This document shows positions 30,603 to 42,595 of a DNA stretch of 64,000 bases, one piece after another (within the stretch, counting starts at the first letter, position 1; every line of letters starts with the position of its first letter). Source of the DNA: Quercus robur. Taxonomy: Eukaryota > Streptophyta > Magnoliopsida > Fagales > Fagaceae. The notes beneath the pieces are model-generated. The model had not been told where the DNA came from. It saw only the letters and a program-made list of their open reading frames with translations, and ran no database searches. The DNA lies in NCBI RefSeq assembly GCF_932294415.1, contig NC_065543.1:77476-141475 (forward strand). The letters run 5' to 3'. The position numbers were made by a program, and so were the translations under genes.

Positions 30603-32526
30603 CAAATGTTAAAGTACTGTCAAATGTGATGTTAGAATAGCAAAATGTGAGGATGGAACCATTAAATTTGAGAAAAAATAAAGAAACCACTATATGTGAC
30701 AAAAGAACTGTCAAATGTGATGTTGGAACTGCACAATGTGAGGATAGAATTATCAAATGTGAGAAAAAAAGTAAGGGAACCACCAAATGTGACAAAACAA
30801 CTGTCACATGTGATATTGAAACTGTACAATGTGATGATAGAACCGTCAAATGTGAGAAAAAAAATAAGGGAACCATTAAATGTGAGAAAAGAACTGTCAC
30901 ATGTGATGTTGGAACTGCATAATGTGAGGATAGAACCGTCACCCAATGTGACAAAAGAACTGTCATATATGACAAAAATAGAACAGATGCAATGTTGGTA
31001 CTGCTTAATGTAACAATGGAACCATCAAATTTGAGAAAAATAAATAAATAAAGGAACCACTATATGTAACAAGAGAACTGTCACATGTGAGATTGGAACT
31101 GCACAATGAGAAGATGGAACCGTCAAATGTGAGAAAAAAGTAAGGGAATCACTAAATGTAAGAAAAGAACTATCACATGTGATGTTAGAACTGCACAATG
31201 TGAGGATAAAACCGTCAAATGTGAGAAAAAAGTAAAGGAACCACCAAATGTGAGAAAAAAACTATCACATGTAATGTTGGAACTGCACAATGTGAGGATG
31301 GAACCGTCAAATGTGAGAAAAAAAGTAAGAGAACCACCAAATGTGAGAAATGAATTGTCACATATGATATTGGAATTACACAATATGAGGATGGAACTGT
31401 CAAATGTGAGAAAAAAGTAAAAGAACCACCAAATGTGAGAAATGAATTGTCACATATGATATTGGAACTACACAATATGAGGATGGAACTGTCAAATGTG
31501 AGAAAAAAAAAGTAAGTGAACCACCAAATGTGAGAAAAAACTATCACATGTGATGTTGGAACTACACAATATGAGGATGGAACCGTCAAATGTGAGAAAA
31601 AAGTAAGGGAACCACCAAATGTGAGAAAAGAACTGTCACATGTGATGTTGGAACTGCACAATGTGAAGATGAAACCGTCAAGTGTGAGAAAAAAAGTAAG
31701 GGAACTACTCAATGTGACAAAAGAACTGTCATATGTGATGTTGGAACCACACAATGTGAGGATGAAATTGTCAAATGTGATAAAAAAATAAGGGAACCAC
31801 CAAATGTGTGAAAAGAACTGTCACATGTGATGTTAGAACTGCACAATGTGAGGATGGAACCGTCAAATATGAGAAAAAAGTAAAGGAACCACCAAATGTG
31901 AGAAAAGAACTGTCACATGTGATGTTGAAACTGCACAATGTGAAGATGAAACCGTCAAGTGTGAGAAAAAAAGTAAGGGAACTACTCAATGTGACAAAAG
32001 AACTATCATATGTGATGTTGGAACCACACAATGTGAGGATGAAACTATCAAATGTGAGAACAAAAAGTAAGTAAACCACCTAATGTGAGAAAAAACTGTC
32101 ACATGTGATGTTGGAACTGCACAATGTGAGGATAAAACCGTCAAATGTGAGAAAAAAGTAAGGGAACCACTCAATATGACAAAAGGACTATTATATGTGA
32201 TGTTGGAACCACATAATGTGAGGATGAAACCATCAAATGTGAGAACAAAAAGTAAGTGAACCACCTAATGTGAGAAAAGAACTGTCATATGTGATGTTGG
32301 AACTGCACAATGTGAGGATGGAATCGTCAAGTGTGAGAAAAAAGTAAGGGAACCACTCAATTTGACAAAAGGACTATTATATGTGATGTTGGAACCGCAC
32401 AATATGAGGATGAAATTGTCAAATGTGATAAAAAAAGTAAGGGAACCACCAAATGTGAGAAAAGAACTGTCACATGTGATGTTAGAACTGCACAATGTAA
32501 GGATGGAACCGTCAAATATAAGAAAA
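30603..32526 (+). repeat. 92 bp satellite array, about 20 copies
   Basis: A unit of about 92 bp repeats head to tail for 1.9 kb. Each unit consists of four related segments of about 20-28 bp, each opening GAACYG/GAACCACC and carrying a (A/C)AATGTGA-type core: GAACCGTCAAATGTGAG, GAACCACCAAATGTGAG, GAACTGTCACATGTGATG and GAACTGCACAATGTGAGG. It is therefore a higher-order repeat. Copies differ by substitutions and small indels. It ends about 30 bp before the right terminal inverted repeat region. Long frames on both strands are repetition artefacts. Confidence 0.92.
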
Positions 32527-32606
32527 AAGTAGTATGGAGTAGCAGGTTACCTACTAGTGGGTACCGTACCTCCCTTTTTTTGAGGGGGGTACCATAGAAT
32601 TACTCC

Positions 32607-32615
32607 ACATAATAT
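32607..32615 (+). repeat. Right target-site duplication of the 6 kb TIR unit
   Basis: ACATAATAT follows the right terminal inverted repeat and matches the left flank ACATAACAT at 8 of 9 positions. Confidence 0.6.
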
Positions 32616-34789
32616 ATATCAACAGTAACAAAATAGTTGTGCACCTTAAAAAAAAACGTTTGACATTAACAAGCCAATTAAGGCAATGGTTAAAACCAAT
32701 TAATTAAAATGAATAAATTTTAAATCGCTTAAATCAAATATTAATCAATATTTAAAATATTGTATTTTATATAAAAATATTCCAACAGATGATACTGCCA
32801 TTGGGTTTTGTAGTTGATGGATTACCTCACGAATTAGATTTATTGTTTGGAATTTTAGTTCTTTAGTCCAAACAATATGTCCTTTCAGCCACATCTCTAT
32901 ATCCTCTCTAAGGTAAAAAGCCTACATATATTGTGTCTCCTCTTGTGGACTGTGTTGGGGCTTTTTATTTTTATTTTTTTAATATCAGTTTACTTTTATT
33001 TCGTAAAAAGTAGTTATTTGGATAATCAAGAAATAATAATTACCCATAATGTTTGTTATGTTGTAGTTTCTTCAATATTTGGATGCAATCAAATTTGAGC
33101 AATTTCAAGTTATTAGGAAGCAAGTAAGTACCCTTGGATATTGGATATCAAATCTTTAATGATTGTGCATTTTATATATTGGTTGCACAAGATTCCTTAT
33201 TATTAATATTCTCTAATAGTAATTTACACGTGCTTCAAAACTAGTGTTCAATAATTTTTTTGATGAACACTAGTGTTCAATAATATAATTAGTGCCTCAG
33301 TAGTCAGTACAATACAATGTGACGTTATGCACATCATGATTGATCTCGGGACCTAGTATGTATAGAAGCAACCCACCTCTTTAATATCTAGTTATATAAC
33401 TGTGAGGAAGTTCGGTGTTTATGGTTTTGGCCCAATCATTGGAGTTCGGGCTGAATCACCCACTCTCGAAAGAGAAAATGCAGGTCAGGGTTACAACTAA
33501 CAAGTGATAAAGCTTCATATGTATCCGTCCATAATCAGCATCCACATTCACCTCTCCAATCACCAAACCCTTCACCATAGAACTCCATTAAATAGTTGGG
33601 CACAAGTCAAACGTCTCAAAAAACCCAAGTACACAACACAAAATCACATAAATAATGTTTCTTACATCTAGCTAAAAATCAGAGAAAATTTGAGGATTTA
33701 AATGGGAGAGGTCCAAATCACAACTGGTACTACGTGCGGCCTATTGTGATCAGGGATTAAACAGATGGCTATAGCATGCTCATATGAGCATGGAGTGAGA
33801 AGGCACTGATTTTATATTAGAAACGTGAGATTAAAAACAGTGTTTTAATTTTATGGCATAAAATGTTCTGACAAACTTTCATAAGCGAGATCAGGACAAT
33901 TTGAGAAATAAAAAAACGTGACATAAATTATACAACCAGATCAATCTAGTAGTTTTTGCGTAGGATACAATAAAGGGTAACACAGTCCAGATTGTTAAAC
34001 ATGCCCAAATAATACCAGTTATGGCAGTGGCCAAGGAAAAAGGTTAAAGCGATGAAGTGATTTGAAGATTGTAAAGACCTGCAGAGGCAAATTGGGACTA
34101 TGAGCTTAGATACAGAAGCATAGAAATTACAGAAAAAAGTAATTTAATAAATCAAACTATTAACCTCTAAACATGTTTTATGTAAATCTAAGATTATTGA
34201 TGAAAATAGTAATCTGAAGAAGAATAAGCTTTACTGCCTCTATAAATGACACTACTTGAGAGGGAACAACAACAATGGTTGATGTATTCTCTAAGTGATT
34301 CAATTCCTTGATAAAGTTCAAGTATCCTAAAGACCAGTGAATCAGTCACACATAAATGAAACTATAATACCTCCCAGAAAAGTCAAGTAAAGAAATACTA
34401 ATCATACTCTCAAAACTCCCATTAAACTACACAAACTTTATATATGTTCACCAGAAAAAATATTGCATTTGCCTTTCCCTCCCAAGTGTGGCTGGGCGCT
34501 GGGGGCAGCAGATGTGTTTGTGTATGTACTTTTGGTAAGTAATTAAGGAGAAGGAGAGGAGTATATGAAGGCCTTAAACGCGTAAGCCCCAAGTCTTCTC
34601 CAAAAGAAGAGCTCAACTCCCAAGGTAGTTTAGGCACTTATAAAGCCAACATCAACTCCCACCTTATAACTTTGTGCGTTTATGAGTGTACTTTAAGCAG
34701 GCCGATCTAAGCTTTAGTTGAATTCAGAGGCATGATCGTATGTTACTAAAGATGTGAATATTCTATTTTCTCTCAAACATTTTCTACTC
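32616..34789. other. Intergenic, no gene seen
   Basis: AT-rich non-coding DNA. A 19 bp imperfect direct repeat (ACACTAGTGTTCAATAAT-like) occurs near 33240-33285. The stretch 34430-34700 is more GC-rich and looks like repeat-derived sequence, but I could not assign it. Confidence 0.55.
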
Positions 34790-37700
34790 CTAGGCGTGGA
34801 TACATGTGATAATATTTTCAATACTAATGGGTACTTTTGACTTGTCCAAGAGAGCTCCAATAAGTACTGAACTATTTGACTCAAAAGTGACATCTTGTAG
34901 GCCAATGTCCTTTGCGAAAGTGATGGCTACATCCATTGCTTTGGCCTCAGCTTCAAGTGGCCCAAGAGGCAGCTGAAGTTGCGTGCTCAAAGCAGCAAGC
35001 ACGTCACCCACATGGTCCCGTACAATGACCCCAATGCCGACCGACTTTGTGCTCTTGAAGACTGCAGCATTCATGTTGACTTTATAGCATGGGAACATAG
35101 GAGGGGTCCACCTAACTTCTACTGCAGAACTGGGATTACAGTACCGAAAGTGTGCAAGGTGGAAATCATGTAGCATGGATCGGGCTTTCATTATGATGTC
35201 ATGGCTGGACTACCGAGGAGAGCCAAGTCGAGTTTTGTTTCTATTATACCACATGCACCATAAAATAGTGATTATCAACTCAAGCATGTCCTTACCTGCA
35301 TGTTGAATGACGATAAGGTGCCATAGAAGGTCCACGTATTCCCTAAAGCGCACGCCTCTAGTGTCTAGTGGAAGACCAGTAGCTGTCCATGTGTCATGAG
35401 CTTTGGTGCACTCCCAGAACATGTGTCCACTAGTTTCCTCCCCAAGGTGGCAAGCTTCGCATGTGGCTTCCTCTATAACCCCACGATGACAGAGATTGAC
35501 TTTGGTAGGGAGTATATTGCAACAGGCTCTCCATGCAAATATTTTGAGTTTTGGTGGGACGTTGAGACTCCATAGTGTGCGCCAAAACAAGTGTTGAGAC
35601 TCATCATTGGAAGCTCTTGCCGCATGGGTATGATTGGATAATGAAAGGGCTATCTTATAGGCACTACGAATCGTGAAGGTGCCTCTTGGAGTGTAGGCCC
35701 ATACCAGACGGTCAACGACTTGACTATGGTTGCATGGCATGCTGAGGATCACATTAGAGTCATCTTGCATGAAAATCTGCTTTACCAAGTCACTGCGCCA
35801 TTCGCCTGTAAGTTCATTCAACAATGAACTGACCCTTGCATCTCCAGGCAAGGTATTTGGTGGTGTTTTGGGGCAAAAAGAGGATGGTCATGGGAGCCAC
35901 CTGTCATGCCAAATCCGGGCAAAGTCACTGTTACCTATCTGCCATCTGCAACCTTCTCTAACCACACACTGTGCTGCGATAAGGCTTCACCATGCAAAGG
36001 ATGGCTTGGAGCCTAACTCAGCTTGTAGAAAATCAATGTGTGGAAAGTATCGGGCTTTTAGAACATGGGACACCAGAGAGTGGGTGTTGGTTTGTAGTCG
36101 CCATCCTTGTTTGGCGAGGAGTGCCAAGTTGAAAGATTTGAGATTGCGAAAGCCTAAACCACCCATTTCCTTAGGAGTACAGGCTTTGTCCCAAGATAGC
36201 CAGGCCATTTTATTTTTTCCGTTGGATTGTCCCCACCAAAAAGCACAGATCATGCTAGTCATTTCATCACAAAACGTATCCGGAAGCTTGAAGACACTCA
36301 TAGTGTAGGCTAGGATTGCTTAGGCCACCGCTTTAATGAGCACTTCTTTCCCTGCTTGTGAGAGCATTTTCTCTTTCCAGCCAAACAACTTGTTATCAAG
36401 TCTCTCTTTTAGTGCCCGAAATGTGTTCTTCTTTGATCTACCTACCAAGGAAGGTAGTCCCAGGTATGTCTCATGTTCTTTTATAACCTCGGCTCCAAAA
36501 CGTCGCTTAATGTCTTCCTGAATGTCTGGTGTGGTGTTGTGACTGAAGAATAAGGCAGTTTTGTCCCGGTGGCCAAAAGCATGTTCATACGTGTCCAAGA
36601 CTTGCTCAAGATGGGTGCATTCCTCCCTTATGGCTTGGCAAAACATAATGCTATCATTTGCAAAAAAGAGATATGAAATCTGTGGACCTTGTGGGCGGGC
36701 TGCTACTCCATGAAGTGTACTGGTTAAAGTGACTTGTTGGAGTAGAGATGGGAGTCCTTCTGCACAAAATAAGAAAAGGAAAGGGGAGATGGGGTCTCCT
36801 TGTCTCAAGCCCCTAGATGGGACAATGTGTCCACAGGGTCTGCCATTCAACGTGATTGAGTAAGTAACAGAAGTAACACATTGCATCATAAGGATTACCC
36901 ATCTACCATCAAAACCCATTTTTATCATTACATCTCTTAGGAAGCTCCATTCTACTCTGTCAAAAGCTTTACTCATATCAAGTTTCAAGGTCATCTCCCC
37001 ATTTTTACCAGTCCTCTTTTGATTTAAATAATGCATGGTCTCAAAAGCAACAAGAATATTATCAGTAATAAGGCGTTCAGACATAAAAAGACACTTTGAA
37101 TCAAGATACTTTTCAGGAGGAAACGTTTTAGTCTATTAGCAATGACCTTAGAGGCTAGTCTGGAGATGACATTGATTAAGCTAATTGGCCTGTACTATGT
37201 TATCTTGGTTAGATTTTTTATTTTTGGAATCAAGATAATATGAGTTTCATTAAACTGTGGGGGAATGATGCCCAAATTGAGAAAGTCAAGTACAGATTTT
37301 GTAACACACTCACTAGATAGGGACCAAAATTGCTGATAAAAAAGTGTTGGCATACCGTCAGGACCCAGTGATTTGTTTGGGTGCATCTGCTTGAGTGCTT
37401 TGTGGACCTCATCTGCTTGAAAATGTTGACATAAAAATCTGTTCATGGAGTCAGTGACCATTGGTTGGATTGCATCAATAACTATAGATGTGTCAGTGGG
37501 CTCGTTTGTTTTGAATATATTAGAAAAAAATCTAATATTACATTCTCCACAATTTGGTCATCTTCTTGCCACACGCCAGTATCATCAGTGAGGCGTGGAT
37601 GGTATTTCTCTGCTTGCGGTTTGAGGCTTTCTAGTGGAAAAAAGATGTGCTGCGGTCTCCATTAGTGATCCACATGTGTTTTTCCCATTGGTGCCACATT

Positions 37701-38725
37701 GTATTCTCAGCATCTAGCCAAGAGTTGAGTGATTTACGGGCACTCTATATCTACTCAAAGTTGTGCTGCGGGTTGTGTTCAAGGACTTGTAGTTCCTTTT
37801 CCAAACGAGTGATCTGCCTTCCCGCATGGCCAAATTCTATTTTGTTCCAATGAGCTAAACGGCCTCTGCAATTGTCAAGGCAATTGGTGATAGGTACACC
37901 TACAGTTTTGTATAAACCCTCACTCCAAGCTTTCTGGATGACTTCGACGCACCAAGGATCCCTTAGCCACATTGCTTCCAAGCTGAATGGACGTTGGGTT
38001 CGATGTCATGGATGATGTCTGTGGGGTTGCAAGTGTATTGCCAGCATGGAGTGGTCACTGGTGGACATGGAGATGTGGTGGACTGTGGCATCCTAGAAGA
38101 GAGCTTTCCATGAAGTTATGGCTAGTGCTTGGTCAAGGCGGATGTGGATTCGGCCTTCAACAGGGTGGTTCCTAGACCAGGTGTATGGAGAGCCTACAAA
38201 TCCCAAGTTAGTGAAGACACATGTATGAATCACAGAGCGAAAACGATCCATCTTTCGGGTAGGGTGTAAGGAGTCTCCACTATTTTTCGTGTGACTAACA
38301 ATTTCATTGCAACCACCAAGACTAAGCCAAGGGAGGTTGGTGGAATGCCGCAGAGATTCAAGCAAAGTCTACGTTTCCTCACGTTTGTATGTTTCGGGGT
38401 GGCCATAAAAACCGGTGAGTCTCCACTTTGTACTTGTACTGTCACAAACTATATGGGCATCAATAAACCAACAGGAGAAATTTTGGACGTGTACATGAGT
38501 TCCGAGTTTCCATAAAAGAGCAAGACCGCCACTGAGGCCATCACTTGAGACTATAAGGCCTTGGTTGTAAACCCAATTCTATTTTATGTTATATAGTTTT
38601 TCTGTGGTGAGCTTTGTCTCCATCAGGAAGACACAAATGGGATCTTTTTGCTGCATTGCTCTCTTAAGAGCTTTAACTGTTCGGGGGTTCCCAAGCCCCC
38701 GACAGTTCCAACTTAAAACACTCAT
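34790..38725 (-). pseudogene. L1-type LINE ORF2, decayed
   Basis: On the minus strand the frame starts at 38725 with MSVLSWNCRGLGNPRTVKAL, the classic plant L1 endonuclease start. It continues through the apurinic endonuclease (to about 37750), reverse transcriptase (37461-36308, with LDMSKAFDRVEW and GLRQGDPISPFLF), a zf-RVT segment (35851-35210, with HLFWRTLW and CEACHLGEETSGHMFWEC) and an RNase H domain (35191-34790, with VNMNAAVF and EAEAKAMDVA). The polymerase FADD motif reads FAND (LFFANDSIMF), removing a catalytic Asp. Several stops and frameshifts break the frame. The RNase H domain is cut off at 34790 with no poly(A), so the 3' end was lost. Confidence 0.9.
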
Positions 38726-40029
38726 TATTCCCGGCGGTGCTGCCTAGCAGCCACCACCGATCCTAGGATATCAGCCATGAGTTTCCCCAAAGCTTTCGCT
38801 TCTTCCTCTAATGTCCTGTGTTTTTTCTGAATGAAAATGGCGCTCTGAGTATTAAAAACTTGACTTTTACGTTTTGGGCCCAGTATGGGCTCATTTGAGG
38901 TTTCCATTGCATAGGGGGTGGGAGGCCCAATCCTACGCCAAGTTGCAATTTTTGGACCCACAGTTTGTATGGTGTTGAGGTGAGTGGAGGTGTTGGCATT
39001 GTGTTGTGAGTCAGGGGATTTCGACGCAATGATTGTGTGTTGGCTGTACTGGTGGAAAGTTTCCTCAAAGTTGGAGCTTTCCTTGTGTGGTACAGTTGAC
39101 TTAGGAGCATTTGAAAGGGCATGAGTCTCGGGTTTGGGGTCTTGAGACAGCTGTGTTGTTGGTGTCATGGAATTTGGGTTTGGAGAGAAATTTAATGCGT
39201 GGTCAATGTCTGTGATGTGTGAAAGGAAAAGATCAGGGTCAACTAATATTTCCTTATTCGTAGGCATCGATTTTGGGGGTATAGTGTGATTCTTGAGTGG
39301 TATTGATGATGGCATTTATTGCGATGTGGTGGCCATTATGGTTGACAAGGGTGACGGTTTTGTTTCTAGTGAGGGTGTGGGGCGGTGGTTTGGAGGAGGT
39401 GGTGGATGGGAGGTTTTACTGTTCACCACCTAAGGTTGTTGTATGTTGGTGGTGTTAGCCCGCAACCAAAGACCGTACTGCTGATCATCCTTATTCAGAG
39501 TGCCGTCACTATCCAATCAGGTTTTACAGTCCTTTTCATCATGGTTTAATAAGCCACACCAATAGCAGAAAATTGGCATCTTTTCATATTGGATTGAAAT
39601 CCATAGAGGTTCAGAGTTTCCCATGTCCACAAATCGACCACATGAGAGGGGCTGGTGTATATCAAGCTCAACGCGAACTCTGATATATTTTCCACGGCAT
39701 TCACCATTCGAAGAGGTATCAACCTGTTCTACTCTACCCAAGGTTCGTTCGATGGCCTCAGCATTGGTTTTGTTCATGCGCATAATGGGTAGGTTGTGTA
39801 CTTGGATCTAAAATGTGACGTAGTCAAAGGTGGCGGCTTCCATTGATTCATGCTCCATAGGCTCATAAAGACCTATAAGATACTTGTCAAACGACCATGG
39901 TTGGTGCGCCAGGATCTTGAGAGTATCGGCCTCATCAGAGAAGAGAAGTAGAACCGTGTTGGATCCAAGGTCGCGAATTTTGAACTCCTGGATAAAACGC
40001 CACATGCTTCTAAGTATTCTTAATAGCAC
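38726..40029 (-). pseudogene. L1-type LINE ORF1 (nucleic-acid-binding), decayed
   Basis: On the minus strand a DUF4283-type N-terminal segment (40029-39808, with QPWSFDKYLIGL) leads to a CCHC knuckle CYWCGLLNHDEKDC (within 39783-39517). A low-complexity S/T/P/N-rich tail (39315-38725, with GPKRKSQVFN) ends just before the ORF2 start. It would encode the LINE RNA-binding protein. Stops near 39808 and between 39517 and 39315 disable it. Confidence 0.85.
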
Positions 40030-40440
40030 GTTAATGTTGACTCAGCGCTTGGTGAAGTGTTTTGCAATAAGAACTTTGGTATTGTCTTCTGTGGTTGGTG
40101 CTAGTGGGACCGTTTGACTCTCCTGTGTGTTGAGCAACAAGCGGGCCCACTTGCTAGTCAGGTCATCCATGATGTGAGTGCAGAGATTGTGGGGAGAAAG
40201 GTGAGAAGGAAGTACGAGTCTGTGGTGTGGTGTAAGTGCAGAGAGTGTAAGGAAAGAGGGTGGGAAGGAAGTACAAGACCTGTGGTATGGTGTAAGGATG
40301 GGGTGGGTACCGGGTTTCCACCAGTGAAGGGAAAGAGGGCCTATACAGTGATAGGTACTAGAGTTTCATCATCGTGAGCGCCGTCTAGAGATAGCACTAG
40401 CGAGAGAGAAAAAAAAAAAAAAAGAAAAAAAAAAAGAAAT
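40030..40440 (-). mobile_element. LINE 5' UTR
   Basis: Non-coding DNA preceding ORF1 on the minus strand. The outer edge holds CTCTCTCGCTAGTGCTATCT (minus strand) near 40385-40405 and a pyrimidine tract at 40411-40437, which may mark the LINE 5' end. No target duplication could be paired because the 3' end is missing. Confidence 0.5.
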
Positions 40441-40517
40441 ACTTTGAACTCTTCTCCTCCCAAGGAGATACTATGAATTAATATATTTTGTTTCACCATA
40501 AAATGTTTTTCAAAATT

Positions 40518-40530
40518 TCAAGCATTTGAC
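40518..40530 (+). repeat. SINE target-site duplication, left
   Basis: TCAAGCATTTGAC precedes the SINE. The right copy at 40691-40703 is TCAAGTGCTTGAC, 11 of 13 identical. Confidence 0.8.
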
Positions 40531-40690
40531 CACCGTGCACTCTTGGTGCGATGGTCACTCCACAAGTATAAATACTTGTGGGGTATGAGGGGTAAGGGTC
40601 GGGATTCAAATCTCCAAGAGGGAGTTTCACACACATATATACTTAGATTAGGTTAGAGTAGAAATTCTATCTTGTATTAAAAAAAAAAAA
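40531..40690 (+). mobile_element. tRNA-derived SINE
   Basis: The 160 bp element has an A-box-like TTGGTGCGATGGTC (about 40543-40556) and a B-box-like GGTCGGGATTCAAATCTC (about 40597-40614), spaced as in a tRNA-type Pol III promoter. It then has a short body and ends in TTGTATT plus a poly(A) of about 11. Near-identical 13 bp direct repeats flank it. Transcription would be by RNA polymerase III and mobility would rely on a LINE. Confidence 0.9.
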
Positions 40691-40703
40691 TCAAGTGCTT
40701 GAC
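40691..40703 (+). repeat. SINE target-site duplication, right
   Basis: TCAAGTGCTTGAC directly follows the poly(A) tail and pairs with 40518-40530. Confidence 0.8.
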
Positions 40704-41239
40704 TTGGCTAAAAAAAATTAGTCAACCTAAAATTAATTTTGATTTAACTAACAGTATAAGCGTTGTACGGTAGCCCCTAGCCCTCGTGTATATCAACCTG
40801 AACAACAACCCATGAGTGTCTCTATAATTGCTACTTTACATTGCTCTTGTCATTGTCTTTCAACCAAGCAACCGTTGATTGTTAAGCCATCGTTAATGTC
40901 TTTAAAACAGGAAAAATCTATGCAAGATAGAGCCATGTTGAGCCATGTTGATAAGAGAAAACAATATCATTTGAAAAGAGTTCATTAGTTAGCAGTACTT
41001 TTTTTTTTTTTTTTTAATTCGATAGTTGAGAGAAAAAAAATATTTGAATCATGGATGTCCATGTTAGAAACATTAGAAGATTTCAAGTAGTTGAGTTACA
41101 AGATTTTTGGCTTCTAATTACTAGTTACTACTCTATTGCATCAAAATTTGACCGAGTATTAGCTAGGTTAAAGGGTTAAAACTGATTAAAAATCGTAGAA
41201 AATTATTAATACTATTTTTTATTTTAAGGTTTGGGTTTG
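40704..41239. other. Intergenic, no feature seen
   Basis: AT-rich DNA with a T tract at about 40999-41016. No gene or mobile element end recognised. Confidence 0.6.
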
Positions 41240-42156
41240 ACAGTAGTGGGCTTAAATTTAAATGGGCCTTAAAAAAACACACTCTTACGCTTATCTCTCT
41301 TCTTTCTTGGATTCTTTCTCCATAAGTGCTCGCGTCCTTCATCGCAAGCTTTGAGCTTAGTTGCGAGCTCAAGTCCCACCCACCTCCAAGTCCAGGTCTC
41401 TCTCTCTCTCTCTCTCTCAGTTTCTTCATCTGCTTTTATGTCGTTTCCTTTTTGTTGATATTTTGTTTTAAATTTAGTTATTGGTTTGTCTAACCCATTT
41501 CTTTCATTTACATTACTCGTTCCTTTTCTCTTTAACATGCAGTTGATTCTCGCTCATAGAAGTACTAAAGTTTTTTTTTTTTTTTTTTGAATTGGGTATA
41601 GATGAAAATAAAGAAATTTCATTGCTTGAAAGTTCAATTAATGTTTATCGAAAACTTCAATCTTAGCTTCATCAACCAGATGTCACTAGTATGAATCTCT
41701 CAATCCCTTTCTCCTAAGGCCAAAAACTTTACTTATCAAAATTAAATTGAAGTGGTAATTGTGAAAACTAACTAATTAAGAGAAATCAATGTTTCAGGTG
41801 ACTGACCTTTATGAAAAAAAAAAAAGGTTTTTTGTTTTGTTTTCCCAATTAGTGTGCTACCATTTTGTGTTGGGATGTGTTTATATCTCTATTCGAAAGT
41901 AATTTTGATGAGTATATTTTTATTATATTGGAGAGATTGGGCTTGGTGAATTTTCTTTGATTATTATGTAAGTTTGATGAGTTAACTGAATTCTGAAGTG
42001 GGTAATAATGAAAATTTAGTGATTGCATTGTTTTGAGGAGACTGAGATTTGTGAACAAATGGGTTCTGGTTTACATTTCATCTTGGTGCTGTTTTGAATG
42101 TAGTATGTGACGAGGATATTATTCATTTCTTTGCTGGAATTTTTTCCCATTCAAAA
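41240..42156 (+). repeat. Dispersed repeat, copy A
   Basis: From TTTAAATGGGCCTTAAAAAA through CTTTGCTGGAATTTTTT, this aligns with 48208-49108 at high identity (about 95 percent by eye). It includes a short (TC)n at 41399-41419 that is about three times longer in copy B. The sequence reads like a 5' UTR plus first intron and has no coding potential. In both copies TATGTG-type arrays follow. Confidence 0.85.
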
Positions 42157-42203
42157 CAGGGGTGGCCCTAGACATTTTGGGGCCTAAGACGAGAACTAAA
42201 AAT
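42157..42203 (+). mobile_element. hAT terminus fragment
   Basis: CAGGGGTGGCCCTAGACATT and the next 27 bases match the left end of the hAT element at 50344. The match stops where the TATGTG array begins. Copy B of the surrounding repeat lacks it. Confidence 0.8.
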
Positions 42204-42595
42204 ATATGTGTATATATATGTGTATGTGTGTTTATGTATGTGTATGTGTATGGGTGTGTATGTGTATGTGTATGTTTATATGTGTGTATGTGTATGTTTA
42301 TGTTTATGTGTATGTGTGTTTATGTTAATGTTCATTTATGTTTATGTATGTTTATGTTCGTGTGTATGTTTATGTATGTGTATATGTTTATATATGTTTA
42401 TATTTATAAACATAAATAAACATAAACACATATTCACATAAACATACATGAACACAAACACAAACAAACATACACAAAAACAAACAAACATAAACACACA
42501 TATATATAAACACGTATAAACAAACATAAACAAAAACAAACAAACATAAACACACATACACATAAACATACATAGACGTAAACACACATACAGAC
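42204..42595. repeat. TATGTG/TTTATG array in foldback arrangement
   Basis: The first half (to about 42408) is built from TGTATG, TGTTTATG and related words. The second half (about 42409-42595) is built from CATAAACA and CATACA words, that is, the complementary strand. The whole could fold as a long imperfect hairpin. Cys/Val/Tyr/Met-rich frames here are not genes. Confidence 0.9.

Larger units (their letters stand above)
26583..32606. mobile_element. 6 kb TIR element, probable MULE
   Basis: The left end GGGTCATTCTACCGTACCCC and the reverse complement of the right end, GGAGTAATTCTATGGTACCC, align over about 50 bp including a shared GGTACCCACTA. Nine-base near-identical direct repeats flank the unit. 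No transposase is visible, so it would be non-autonomous. Inside are an exon-like start (26788-26832), GT-rich low-complexity DNA, a solo LTR, a MITE and a 92 bp satellite against the right end. An alternative is two small related elements that happen to bracket the interval. Confidence 0.55.

Noticed and set aside
30550..32495. Overlapping frames of 70-180 residues on both strands
   Set aside because: They arise from the 92 bp satellite, which by chance lacks stops; the repeated SNITCDSSFLTFGGS-type text follows the DNA period and shifts frame with each unit.
30603..32526. Regular repeats suggestive of a CRISPR array
   Set aside because: Units are contiguous diverged tandem copies without unique spacers, in a plant genome context.
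40531..40690. Functional tRNA gene
   Set aside because: Box A and B are present but the cloverleaf stems and anticodon arm are not, and the poly(A) tail and target duplication mark a SINE.
42204..42410. Possible interstitial telomere repeat
   Set aside because: The repeat words are TGTATG and TTTATG, not the plant telomere TTTAGGG.
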